The notes under the pieces: model-generated
The model's input: only the letters and a program-made list of their open reading frames with translations
The model's database searches: none
Told to the model about the DNA's origin: nothing
Position numbers and translations under genes: made by a program
Source: Peromyscus leucopus
Taxonomy: Eukaryota; Chordata; Mammalia; Rodentia; Cricetidae
Assembly: GCF_004664715.2 (NCBI RefSeq)
Contig: NC_051084.1
Coordinates: forward strand, 58,957,334 to 59,021,333
Direction: 5' to 3'
Length of the DNA stretch: 64,000 nucleotides
Part shown: positions 55,331 through 64,000 of the stretch, piece by piece
Layout of the letters: each line of letters opens with the position of its first letter
How positions within the stretch are numbered: the first letter of the stretch is position 1

Positions 55331-56094
55331 ATCCTTTAAGAGCTTTTGAAGCAAAAACAAGAGGCTCAGTGAGGATATAAAATAAGTCAACACCACAATT
55401 AACAAGCTGGATCCAATAACCACAATAATGATACAATACCCATTCACTATAAAATGTATACTTTATTTCTTTAATAAAGAGCCCATAGAATATTTACACA
55501 AAGAGACACATACTGGCTATGAAGAAAATTTCAAAAACTAAAAAGACTGGTACCATAGTGTCTATTTTCTAACAGTAGTTAGAAATCAGGAAAAAACAGA
55601 GAAAGACTGTGTTCAAAAATTAAGAAACTTATTTCTAAATGACTTACAATAAATCAGGAAATATTTAGAACAAAATGAAATGAAAATTCTTTCATTAAAG
55701 CTTGGTGGATTCACCTAAGTCTGTACTTAGAGGGAAACTATTAGCCTTAACAATTGTAGTAAATACTAAAAAAAGTTGGGCACAAATAATTAAATTATTT
55801 ATATTACAATGCTACAAAGAAAATAAAAGTAAACAGAGCAAGCAAAAGGATAATTATAAAACAGTATGAATTGAATGAGATGAAATACCAACATGTATTA
55901 GAAGTGTCCAGAAATATCCAGTGGGGATTATTCAAATGGAATTCATTTAACAAACTGCTGGTGAATCTAAGACAAGAAAAAGGGACATAGAAATTAGGGA
56001 TAGAAAGAGATGTAAGAGAATCAAATGAGGAATTTTAAAGCAGCATTTGCAAAGGACTGGACAATAATTAATAGATGACACTATTCTTTTATCT

Positions 56095-56420
56095 GGCAAG
56101 TTAATTCAGTAATTAAAACCTTCCAACTCAAAATGCATCTGTCACAGATTGTATTTCCAATTTATTTAGCAAGTATCACATGGTAAAGGGCTCCCATTGG
56201 ACACATTCTTCCAGATTAGAGAAAAAGGGGAAGCCACTTGACAACTCATTAGAAGGTGTGAGCAGTCTTGCTGACAAGCCTAACAAGAACTTTGAGAAAG
56301 AAAAATCTAACTCGTGAATTCAGAAGAAAAAGCTGCTTAAGCAAATATTAGCATGGGCCCCACAGCCTATAGGAAGTAGAGGGCAGAAACAGGGAAGCAG
56401 GTAGACAGAGAAGACAAGGG
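56095..56420. other. Unassigned, perhaps further decayed L1
   Basis: Follows the L1 without a clear family match; 'gaattcagaagaaaaagctg' is faintly L1 ORF2-like. Confidence 0.3.
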
Positions 56421-56941
56421 TGCTGTGTGATATTCTGTATGTCCTGTGGGAGCCCATTCTTGGGTTCCTTGTGGCTTTACCCAGCAGATCCGCATAGAGG
56501 ATGATTAGGACCACGGGCCTGAGTGCAGGTGTCTGAGATGGTCTGCACTTGGCTGTGCTGGGGGATGGTCTGTATGTCAAATTGCTCTGATTGGTCAATA
56601 AATAAAACCTGATTGGCTGTGGCTAGGCAGGAAGTATAGGTGGGACTAACAGAGAGGAAAAATAAAAGAACAGGAAGGCAGAAGGACTCACTGACAGCCG
56701 CCACCCTGACAAGCAGCATGAAAAGATGCTGGTAAGCCATGAGCCATGTGGCAGGATATAGATTTGTGGATATGGATTAATTTAAGCTATAAGAACTGTT
56801 AGCAAGAAGCCTGCCACGGCCATACAGTTTGTAAGCAATGTAAGTCTCTTTGTTTACTTGGTTGGGTCTGAGCGGCTGTGGGACTGGCTGGTGACAAAGA
56901 TTTGTCCTGACTGTGGGCAAGGCAGGAAAACTCTAGGTACA
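56421..56941 (+). mobile_element. Solo ERVK-type LTR with long U3, 6-bp duplication
   Basis: A 521-bp LTR starts TGCTGTGTGATATTC and ends CTAGGTACA, flanked by perfect CAAGGG duplications (56415-56420 and 56942-56947). 'ctctgattggtcaataaata' (56582-56601) is the family signature and 'gccatacagtttgtaagcaa' lies near the end. The first about 150 bp ('cccattcttgggttccttgt', 'gctttacccagcagatccgc') resembles the beginning of the different LTR at 16587. Confidence 0.93.
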
Positions 56942-56957
56942 CAAGGGTGATAAGTAA

Positions 56958-57008
56958 GGGGGCGGTCACCAGAAGGGGGCAGTCACCAGAAGGGGGTTGT
57001 CACCAGAT
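56958..57008. repeat. 17-bp tandem repeat, three copies
   Basis: Three successive units of the form GGGGG(C/T)(G/A/T)GTCACCAGA(A/T) directly beside the LTR. Confidence 0.93.
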
Positions 57009-58874
57009 GAACCTGAAGGGGTCGTCAGGAAAGTTGGTGGGTGACATAGAAATAAACTTTACCTCCTTTCTGATGCTCACACTTCTTGCCTCTTGTCCAA
57101 AGTGTGTGAAGGAAATGACGCCTTCAACTCTTGAACTTGCTCATCAAATAACTATTGAACCTCATCCATGCATGAAGTGTGCTGATCTAGGAAGTAAAAA
57201 GTTAGGGTACGAGACTGGGTGAAGATGGCAGCTGTGCCCCTCCACATTTCCCCAGAAAACACTCTGAACAACCAGGACAGAGAAACCACAGGCCGCAGAC
57301 AACTGCCAGCATGTGACAGTGTCCCCAGCGATCCCAGATTATGAGTGATGGCGAATCTCCAACAGCAAGAGGTCAAGCAGGTCAGCATCTCTCAGAGGAG
57401 GGAAAGCAGGACCGCTGTCGGGCCAATCTGACTGGAAAACAGCAAGTGTAGGGGTGGGGTGTAGCGACAAAATGGTGCATTTACCTAGAGAATTTAAGTA
57501 GTCCTGGGAGAGCAGCTAGCAGCCCCTGAAACAGGGAGGGGGAGATTGTTGTGCTCCAAAGTGTCTGCCTCGAAGTACAGTCTGGGCGAAGACTGGAGGA
57601 CTTAGATACTCTGACTTCCCTTATTTCTCAAAGCTGCCAAATAAAGGTCCCTCCAGGACAAAGCCCAGACTCTAATGTGAATTAAGAAAAGACTGTGGGG
57701 ACGGGGGTCTAATATTGGGAATCTACTGCCAGGTACAGCGGAGACTGGCGAATGCGAAGTCTTGGAAGTGGTGAGGGAGAACAGAACCCCACACCCTGCA
57801 GTGTAAAGGTGGTCCTGTTCCTCAGCACTGCACAAAAACAACCAGGAGAGGGCAGTCCAGAGACAGTGATTAATTTAAAAATGATAATTACAACTATTCT
57901 AAGCCTAGCCCTCTTTACAAACGCTCAGAAAAATCTAATTATATGTAAAAACAAACTAAAAAAAAGAGAGCAATATTAAAGCATGGTGTTCAAATCACAT
58001 GCGAATATATTTAGGGATAAAAAGAAATGTGTGGGATGCTGAGAGATAACGAAGGCGTGCAGGGAAGATGTTCTCACGGCAGCAAGGAAGCACAGTCCAA
58101 GACTTCCAAATGAGCTAAGAGAGAGAGGAAACAAAATATGCACGAGGCTGGAGAAGCTTGGAAATTAAGAGGGAGTCATCAGCAAGAAGCCATAGCCATA
58201 AACGACAAAAATCAGCTTAGAAGCCAGCCAGAAGGACAGCGTCAACAGACACAGAGAGGTGCCTGACACTGAGTGGAAGGTAAAATGATATTTAGGCTGT
58301 CTCATTGTGCCCACTTAGTACAGCAAGAACAGTCTCCATTGTGTGAAATAGGAGCTCAGAAGAAGGAAGTGTCATTTCCAGCTGCTGCAGGGAGCTCTGA
58401 TATTACCCAGTGGTAAGGAAAGTAACCGACAGCAGGTCTCTGTTATCTCATTGTTTATCAGTCCTACAGCCATTCTTTGCCCTTCATCATGACACTTAAG
58501 TTGTCCTGTGTTCTTCTTCATCCTCTGCTACCTGATGTGGTGCTAGGTAGGCTCTGTCGCTAGAAGCTGGCGGAGAGAGACTGCGAGGCAGTATTAGGGG
58601 TAGAGTGGGACGCTCTTCCCCACTGAATAGGTTATTTCTGAGTGGCGGAAAGTGCCTGGTGTGGGTGACAGAGACTCCTGCCCTGCTTACTGTGGCAGAG
58701 AAGTGCTGGTCACCCACAACTGGCCTCCTCATCAGGTGCCTTCATTTTCATAGGAGCCAAACATGGATTTGTGAAACCATGACCTCTAGAGACACCCTTG
58801 AGTTTTTCGGAGTCTTGCAGAGCCTCTTTGGTCTATATAAGGATAACAGCTGCTCTATGAAGCTAACTCAGATT
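57009..58874. other. Unassigned; part may be an L1 5'UTR
   Basis: 'agactgggtgaagatggcag' at 57210-57229 and the A/C-rich text after it recall an old L1 5' region in sense, to about 58000. The rest (58000-58874) is unique-looking with scattered CpGs near 58550-58630. No gene is supported. Confidence 0.3.
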
Positions 58875-58880
58875 CCAGAG

Positions 58881-59422
58881 TGTAGTTTTTTTTTTTTTTT
58901 TTTTCACTTTTAAAAAAAGAATTCTTTGGTAGCCTGCCACCCAGCTCCTGAATAAATACACAGAGACTTATTCTAACTAATGAATGCCCAGCTTTAGCTT
59001 GGTTTGTTTCTAGCCAGCTTTTCTGACTTAAATGGTCCCATTTCTCTTTAACTACATTTTGCCTCTGGGCTTTTACCTTTCTCTATTCTGTCTGTCTTTC
59101 TTCCCTTCTGATTTCATGGCTGGCTGTGTGGCTGGGTGCCTGGTCCCTGGTGCCCTCCTCTCCCTCTCCTTTTCTCGATCCTCCCTCTTCTTCTCCTATT
59201 TACTTTCTCTGCCTGACAGTCCCACCTGTTTCTCTCTCCTGCTTAGCTATTGGCTGTTCAGCTCTTTATTAGACCAATCAGGTGTTTTAGACAGGCAAAG
59301 TAGCACAGCTTCACAGAGTTAAACAAATGCAACATAAAAGAATCCAACACATCTTTGCATCATTAAATAAATATTCCACAGCATGAACAAAGGTAACACA
59401 ACTTAAACAATATTCCACAACA
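58881..59422 (-). mobile_element. Solo ERVK-type LTR (TGTTGTGGAATA family), 6-bp duplication
   Basis: A 542-bp LTR is flanked by perfect CCAGAG (58875-58880 and 59423-59428). The plus strand starts TGTAG followed by T21 and ends TTCCACAACA; the minus strand therefore starts TGTTGTGGAATATTG. The start is partly duplicated: a second TTCCACAGCATG... TTCCACAACA block (59373-59422) repeats the LTR edge. Confidence 0.93.
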
Positions 59423-59428
59423 CCAGAG

Positions 59429-59593
59429 CTCTCTTTTATGCCTTCATCTAGCTAGACCATTGCCTAGTTAACAATTCTTTATATTGAATTCTACAAGCTC
59501 AGTTTACAACATTCTACAAGCTCACACAACAAAATGGCTCACATTGTGTTGTTCCCCTGACCCCTCAGCCCCTGGGATTACAGAGGAAAATCA

Positions 59594-59597
<4 letters not shown>
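59429..59597. other. Unassigned short stretch
   Basis: No gene or repeat recognised. Confidence 0.35.

Positions 59598-59680
<83 letters not shown>
59598..59680. repeat. Compound (TA)n(TG)n microsatellite
   Basis: TA tract to about 59645 and TG tract to 59680. The 10-mer AAAATCAAAT stands on both sides (59587-59596 and 59681-59690). Confidence 0.97.
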
Positions 59681-59683
<3 letters not shown>

Positions 59684-59690
59684 ATCAAAT

Positions 59691-61084
59691 ATACATATAT
59701 ACAAATATAAACATTTATTTGTATTTGTATATATATATTTCACTTATATTTATATTTATGAGTCAATAAATGTTTTAAAGGAAGATTATATTCTTTTAAA
59801 AATCTTTAATTTTAATTGTAAGCTGACTGAATATAGCTGCATTTATCTTAAAATAATTGTTCTTAAATAATCATATTCAAGAAAGTTGAGACATGCAACT
59901 TGTTCAGAAGGGGGAAAGATCAGAGGTTTGGGACATACCAGTTGGAGAGATTGAAAATGATTCCAGGAGACCCAAGGAGAGAAATGTTGGAGAAACACTA
60001 AGGGCAAATGAACCGAATTTAGGACTCCACAAGGGTGATGCAAAGAAGACATGGAAATGTAGAGCTGTATTCCCCCATCAGTGGTATGGCTAGTTTCAAT
60101 CAAGGGTTCTGAGCATGAGCACGTCAGCAGGAGGAGCTGGTATTAGGAAGAAGATGGTAGTTTGGTTCTTCATTTTGTCTTTGGATAAAAATGATATCTA
60201 GGTGAAAATTTCTGGGAGGAATTGAAGATAAAGGCATGGAGCCCTGGGAGAAGCTAGCACCTTAGACATAAGTTAGAGTCATTGTGAGTTTACTGTATTT
60301 AGGAGTGTCTACTGTATTTCCAGAGGTGGGGGTGGGTGTAGAGCTGACTCATACATTGACTTGGTTGTACCTTATGGACTCAGAACTGTGGGTAAGTATA
60401 CCTTCCTAGAATGTGCACGCTGCTGTTCCCAGGGCTTAACTGGCTGTTCTAGCTTTTGCAAATTAAGTGAAAAGTTTAGAAACCAAATTCAGGCACTGTG
60501 ATACATAGCCTGACCTCTCCTGCTGCTCTTGCATCCTCTCTGGACACAGTAAGCACCCGGTGATGTTCCTTCTACTTCCTCTGATTGGAGTAAAATCTCA
60601 GCTCCTTATTGACATGACTTCTGGAGCAAGCAAAGTGCTTCTCTTCTTCCTTTAGGAGTCTTCATTTTAACAGGTCTATAGAGCAGCTTTGCTCTAAAGG
60701 GTAAAGCTTTGGCTGTAGGACTTCAGACACCAGCCAGCTTTCAGTCTGAACTCAGCAGCCCTTCTCAGTGCCCTGAAGCTGGGTTCTGCAAGAACTGGGC
60801 ACTGTAAGCACCTCTTTGTGTCCACTGGGGTTTCTCTTGGGCTCAAACCAAGTAAGAGCCAATTAGGCAAATGGAAAAATGCCCAAATCACGAAAAGAAA
60901 CATCCATTCAAACTCTCCTTTCACTGGGGGAATGACTAAAATTTTACTGGCAATGGTATGAGAAATACCTAGTATGTTTTGTACTTATTCTTACCAACTG
61001 CTACTTTATCAGATGCTGAGAAATGTATTGACAGGTATTACAGAATGTATTGGCAAGTCCAAGTGAGGCAGTCCAAATAGTCAC
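59691..61084. other. Unique non-coding DNA
   Basis: AT-rich to 59880, then ordinary unique sequence. No repeat family or gene is recognised in 1.4 kb. Confidence 0.45.
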
Positions 61085-61200
61085 TCTGGTTCTTAGAATG
61101 AGAAACCCTAGTTTAAATGTCAACCCATTATCTACTGGGTTTTGTGACCCTGAGAGAGTCACCTAACCTCTCTGTGCACAGATACACAACACTTCAGTGG
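61085..61200 (+). mobile_element. MIR fragment
   Basis: 'tgaccctgagagagtcacct' then 'aacctctctgtgca' is part of the MIR core in sense. Confidence 0.6.
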
Positions 61201-61479
61201 CTATGATCAGATGTATCTAAAGTGCTTTGAAAAGTGTATGACCCCATAGTAGACTCAATGGAAATGTTAACATTATGCACATTGCACAGATTAGTATATG
61301 TCACATACATAACTTATCTGCTTCTTGATTTTCATATCCGAGTCCTTGGGCTCAGGTTTACAGAAGAAGTGGCCCCATCCCTTAGAGATTTTACTTTATT
61401 TAAAAGACGATATTTGTGCCTGTGAAAATACAGTGAAGAATGAACATAAGTTCTGTGTTTTTTTTTAAGCAGTTACATA
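61201..61479. other. Unassigned non-coding DNA
   Basis: No gene or repeat recognised. Confidence 0.4.
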
Positions 61480-61726
61480 ATCAGGATATTGTTGTAGGGG
61501 AGAAAGAGAGCATGACTGGTGGGTGGGATTACCCAGGACCAGACTAGTTGGAAAACAGGTCTATTTTTACAGTTCCTTCTTTGCCTGCTTGCCCTCGACT
61601 TGTGAGTACATCCATTCCAGCTGAGACACCCAGCCTCATGGGACTGAGCAGCTACCAGATTCTTGGACTTTCTATATACATCTAGCCATTGTTGGACTGC
61701 AGCCTGTAAGTCATTCCAATAAATTC

Positions 61727-61773
<47 letters not shown>

Positions 61774-61882
61774 TGTGTGTGCGTGCATGTATTCATGTTT
61801 ATATACATATACACACATACGTACACACACACAGAGATTCATTCCATAAGTTCTCTGACTCTAGAGAACCATGACTAATACA
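61480..61882 (+). mobile_element. ERVL-type 5' LTR (3' part), with a (TG)n inside
   Basis: 'tgcctgcttgccctcgactt', 'gctgagacacccagcctcat', 'ttggactgcagcctgtaagt', AATAAA at 61719, a TG-rich expansion (61730-61790), and the terminus 'gagaaccatgactaataca' make an ERVL/MLT2-like LTR in sense. The left boundary is approximate. Confidence 0.75.
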
Positions 61883-61887
61883 GATTT

Positions 61888-61903
61888 TGGTACCAGAGTG
61901 GTT
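61888..61903 (+). other. ERVL primer-binding region
   Basis: TGGTACCAGAGTGGTT lies five bases after the LTR terminus, as in ERVL elements primed by tRNA-Leu. Confidence 0.65.
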
Positions 61904-61958
61904 CTAGAGAAACAGAACTATGAGGATGTATTTTTTAAGCATCTGGAATAGGCTTTTT

Positions 61959-62385
61959 TAATCAACCAACACCTTCAAATTCACCGGCACCTTCAGCTAC
62001 TGAAGCCCCTCCTGGGAGTTCAGAAAGTACTGAAAGCCCATGGTGTAAACTATATTTAAAACTTAAAGAGCTAAATGCCTTTGATTATCTTGATTCATCA
62101 ACAGTGAGTGGCAATGGACTTAGTGACGCTGTATTTGAAGCTTTTGATAGTTTGGGGGAAAATAAAGACCACAGTGATGCTGCTGGTCGGTTGCTCTTAA
62201 TATCTCTGGATAAATTTCTAAAGGATTGGAATGAGTGCCATGCTAAAATCAAACAACTTCCGGACACTGTGAAGAACAACAATGAACTTGGTGATAAAGT
62301 TGACAGGCTCCAGATTCAAAGAAACGGTCTAACAGGAGGGTTGGGATGGAGTGTGGGAGAAGGTGATCAAGGCGAAGGAACTTGA
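61959..62385 (+). pseudogene. ERVL gag N-terminal remnant
   Basis: The frame is open for about 142 codons from 61959, with no ATG at its head; a GTG at 62104 is the first alternative start. The product is polar: a Pro/Ser-rich lead, then 'LKELNAFDYLDSS', an acidic-basic stretch and 'LDKFLKDWNECHAKIKQL', a helix-forming, probably coiled-coil segment, which fits the N-terminal part of an ERVL gag. It ends near 62385 where unrelated sequence begins, so capsid homology, pro, pol and the 3' LTR are absent. Fossil with a fortuitously intact frame, or a recently active lineage; see finding. Confidence 0.55.
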
Positions 62386-62419
62386 GCCTGGGATTTTCTC
62401 ATCAGCAGGTTTTTTTTTT
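62386..62419. other. Junction of ERVL remnant and SINE
   Basis: Short unassigned link. Confidence 0.3.
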
Positions 62420-62452
62420 GTTTTTTTTTTTAGATTTACCGTTTAAAACTCT

Positions 62453-62506
<54 letters not shown>

Positions 62507-62665
62507 TAGTGGATATGTGCAGGAGTGTGCAGGTTCCCCACAGAGACTATAGATGTCTGGCCCCCGGAGCTGGAGTTACAGGTGGTTGGGAACTGGGAGC
62601 CAAACTTAGGTCCTCCTAAACAGCAGAATACACTCTTAACCCCGGAACAGTCCCTCCAGCCCTTC
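62420..62665 (-). mobile_element. B3-like SINE with (TG)n tail
   Basis: T-rich and TG-rich tail (TG tract 62453-62504), then 'cccccggagctggagttaca', 'actgggagccaaacttaggt' and 'aacagtccctccagcccttc', a reverse B2-superfamily body with a decayed head. Confidence 0.85.
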
Positions 62666-63289
62666 CCAGCTTTTTGATGGGAGTGAAATGAGGGGTAAGA
62701 AGGGTGTGAGCAAGAGCAGGGAAATAAAAAGATGTAAGAAGACCTTTCACAGGAGGCCATGCCCTGAATCACCTTGGTAACCCAGGAGAGTGGCCAGGTT
62801 CTCAGGCTTGAGTGACTGGTGGGATGATGGTATTTCATAGCAAAAGCCACTGGGAAGATGGCATGAGACGCTCCATATAGCCCCTTTGGCCCAGTGCCCA
62901 GCTCAGATACAGTGCCCGAAGCCTGGCAGCATCCTTACCTACTCACTCCAGAGCAAAGCAGAGAGACGGTGGTGGTGAATGAATATGGAGATGTGTGTGT
63001 TCTGTTCCTTAGCTTTTGTTTGTATACTTGGGTCCTGATGCCTGCGGCAAACAAAATGCATCTTTACAGCCTCAAGACTTAACTTGAATTCTCACTATGA
63101 TTTTGGCTCTGATTAGAAAAAAAAAAAACGGGATAATAAGCCACAGTGAGACTGTAGGCAAAGACTTCCATGAGGCTTTAGAAAAGAACACACCAACATT
63201 CTGTCACTTCTCCCTCTGATTACAGGTCTCCCTCAGAAACTCCTTTTTCTCTTCTTTTAGAAGAAAGGAAAACAAAAATCTTGACAGCC
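62666..63289. other. Unique non-coding DNA
   Basis: No gene or repeat recognised; a short poly(A) lies at 63118-63129. Confidence 0.4.
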
Positions 63290-63730
63290 TGGCTTCAGAA
63301 ACAGTGGACAGCATTGTCGTAACGAGCACATTCGTTATGCGCGAGAAGCTTGCCGCGGGCACTAATGACATTCACAAAGCCAGGAGGGTGAAATGCCTGG
63401 GGAGGTTCGGTTGTGTTATATCCTGTGTAGAGCTCTGTGTGTGCTTAATTTGTGAAAAATAGACTTAATAATTTGTCGACTTTTGTCTTTTTCTTTTTCT
63501 TTTTGATTCTCCACTCTCCTTTCCTTAAAGCAGCATTTGTTTAATCCCAGCATGGATGCAGAAAGGAAGCATTGTAGCTGAAGTTTTTACTCCGCGGACT
63601 CCAAAGTCACAAAGCATGATGGGAAAGAAAAAACAAGCGGGCAATTAATAGCGTTCGTTTCAGATGTTTTCATTCGAGCTGGTATCCCTTTTAACACAGT
63701 GCTTTGCGGTGCGTTCATGTTTCTTTCACT
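63290..63730. other. CpG-retaining unique segment, candidate conserved enhancer
   Basis: About 17 CpGs in 430 bp, including GTCGTAACGAGC (63317-63328), TTCGTTATGCGCGAGAAG (63332-63349) and TCCGCGGACTCC (63591-63602), embedded in AT-rich text with homeodomain-like cores such as GCAATTAATAGC (63642-63653). No repeat is recognised. The CpG retention is the strongest in the window. A role as an enhancer is inference. Confidence 0.5.
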
Positions 63731-64000
63731 GTCAGGGCAAACCGAGCTCCTGGACTCAAAGAACACCTGAGTGAAGAGGTGGCTTAGGGTCAGCCTGGTG
63801 GCTCTGCATGCTTGAGGATGCCAGGCCTTGTGGAACTTGCACCAGGCCACGGTAGAGCTCAGGATTACACAAGAACATGCATTCTGTGGCTCTTTCCTTC
63901 AGTCTCCCCTGTTTTCACCCTCGCTTTAATGTGAATGTTCTTTTCTGGGAAGTGAGGAACTATTAAAGACGTCAAGGGATTTCCAAATTGACATGGGCCT

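Larger units (their letters stand above)
54240..56094 (+). mobile_element. Ancient L1 (ORF1 3' part to ORF2 5' part), sense
   Basis: Starts with the ORF1 C-terminal coding region and, after a SINE insertion at 55120-55330, continues with ORF2 phrases ('gtacttagagggaaactatt', 'gaattgaatgagatgaaata'). It is opposed head-to-head to the antisense L1 on its left. Since both cover overlapping ORF2 regions, they are two copies. 54600-55119 is only loosely recognisable. Confidence 0.65.

Noticed and set aside
54845..55339. 164-codon plus-strand frame
   Set aside because: It runs across an L1/SINE boundary, so it is a chance frame.
52145..56094. Twin-primed (5'-inverted) single L1
   Set aside because: Both halves cover overlapping ORF2 regions, which a single twin-primed copy cannot have.

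Overview
The window is non-coding rodent nuclear DNA, intergenic or deep intronic. I found no exon with a supportable reading frame and splice context, no rRNA, tRNA or snRNA gene, and nothing bacterial. The repeats identify the host group: B1, B2/B3 and B4 SINEs, rodent L1 3'UTRs, MaLR/ERVL LTRs, URR1-type hAT elements and many long (TG)n tracts. Several short (about 330-620 bp) LTR families with 6-bp target duplications look like those I associate with Cricetidae (vole, hamster or deer-mouse group). That family-level placement is inference from memory of repeat families, not from a search.

Layout. 0-3 kb: a CpG-retaining unique segment, then plain unique DNA. 3-10 kb: an L1 3' end, a B1-containing composite retroposon, and an old L1 in antisense carrying a B3, a URR1 and a nested B2-LTR-LTR stack; then further L1 fragments. 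10-18 kb: mostly unique DNA with LTRs at 11.3-12.4, 15.8-16.1 and 16.6-16.9 kb. 18-25 kb: an old LTR holding a younger LTR holding a B1, a MER5-like piece, a GGGA/GA microsatellite, an AT-rich palindrome, an L1 3'UTR and a candidate conserved element near 24.7-25.0 kb. 25.5-29.2 kb: LTRs and a MaLR element with both LTRs, containing a 103-bp inverted repeat. 29-40 kb: a G-rich minisatellite, L1M pieces, a MaLR LTR (33.1-35.1 kb) carrying four separate insertions, and more L1M. 40-48 kb: low repeat density, with a B2 split by a solo LTR at 44.1-44.7 kb and a quiet 45.7-47.6 kb stretch resembling regulatory desert. 48-52 kb: a MaLR element and a non-autonomous ERV that has one LTR at one end and its primer-binding site at the other, inside a B1. 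52-64 kb: two opposed L1 copies, LTRs at 56.4 and 58.9 kb, an ERVL 5' portion with a gag remnant at 61.5-62.4 kb, and a second strongly CpG-retaining segment at 63.3-63.7 kb.

There is no operon or pathway logic here. The informative content is (1) a stratigraphy of transposon insertions, many with exact target-site duplications readable in the sequence, and (2) a few repeat-free, CpG-preserving islands that are the best candidates for conserved regulatory function. Repeat family names are from pattern memory and would need RepeatMasker for subfamily assignment; boundaries given with a target duplication are exact, others are approximate.
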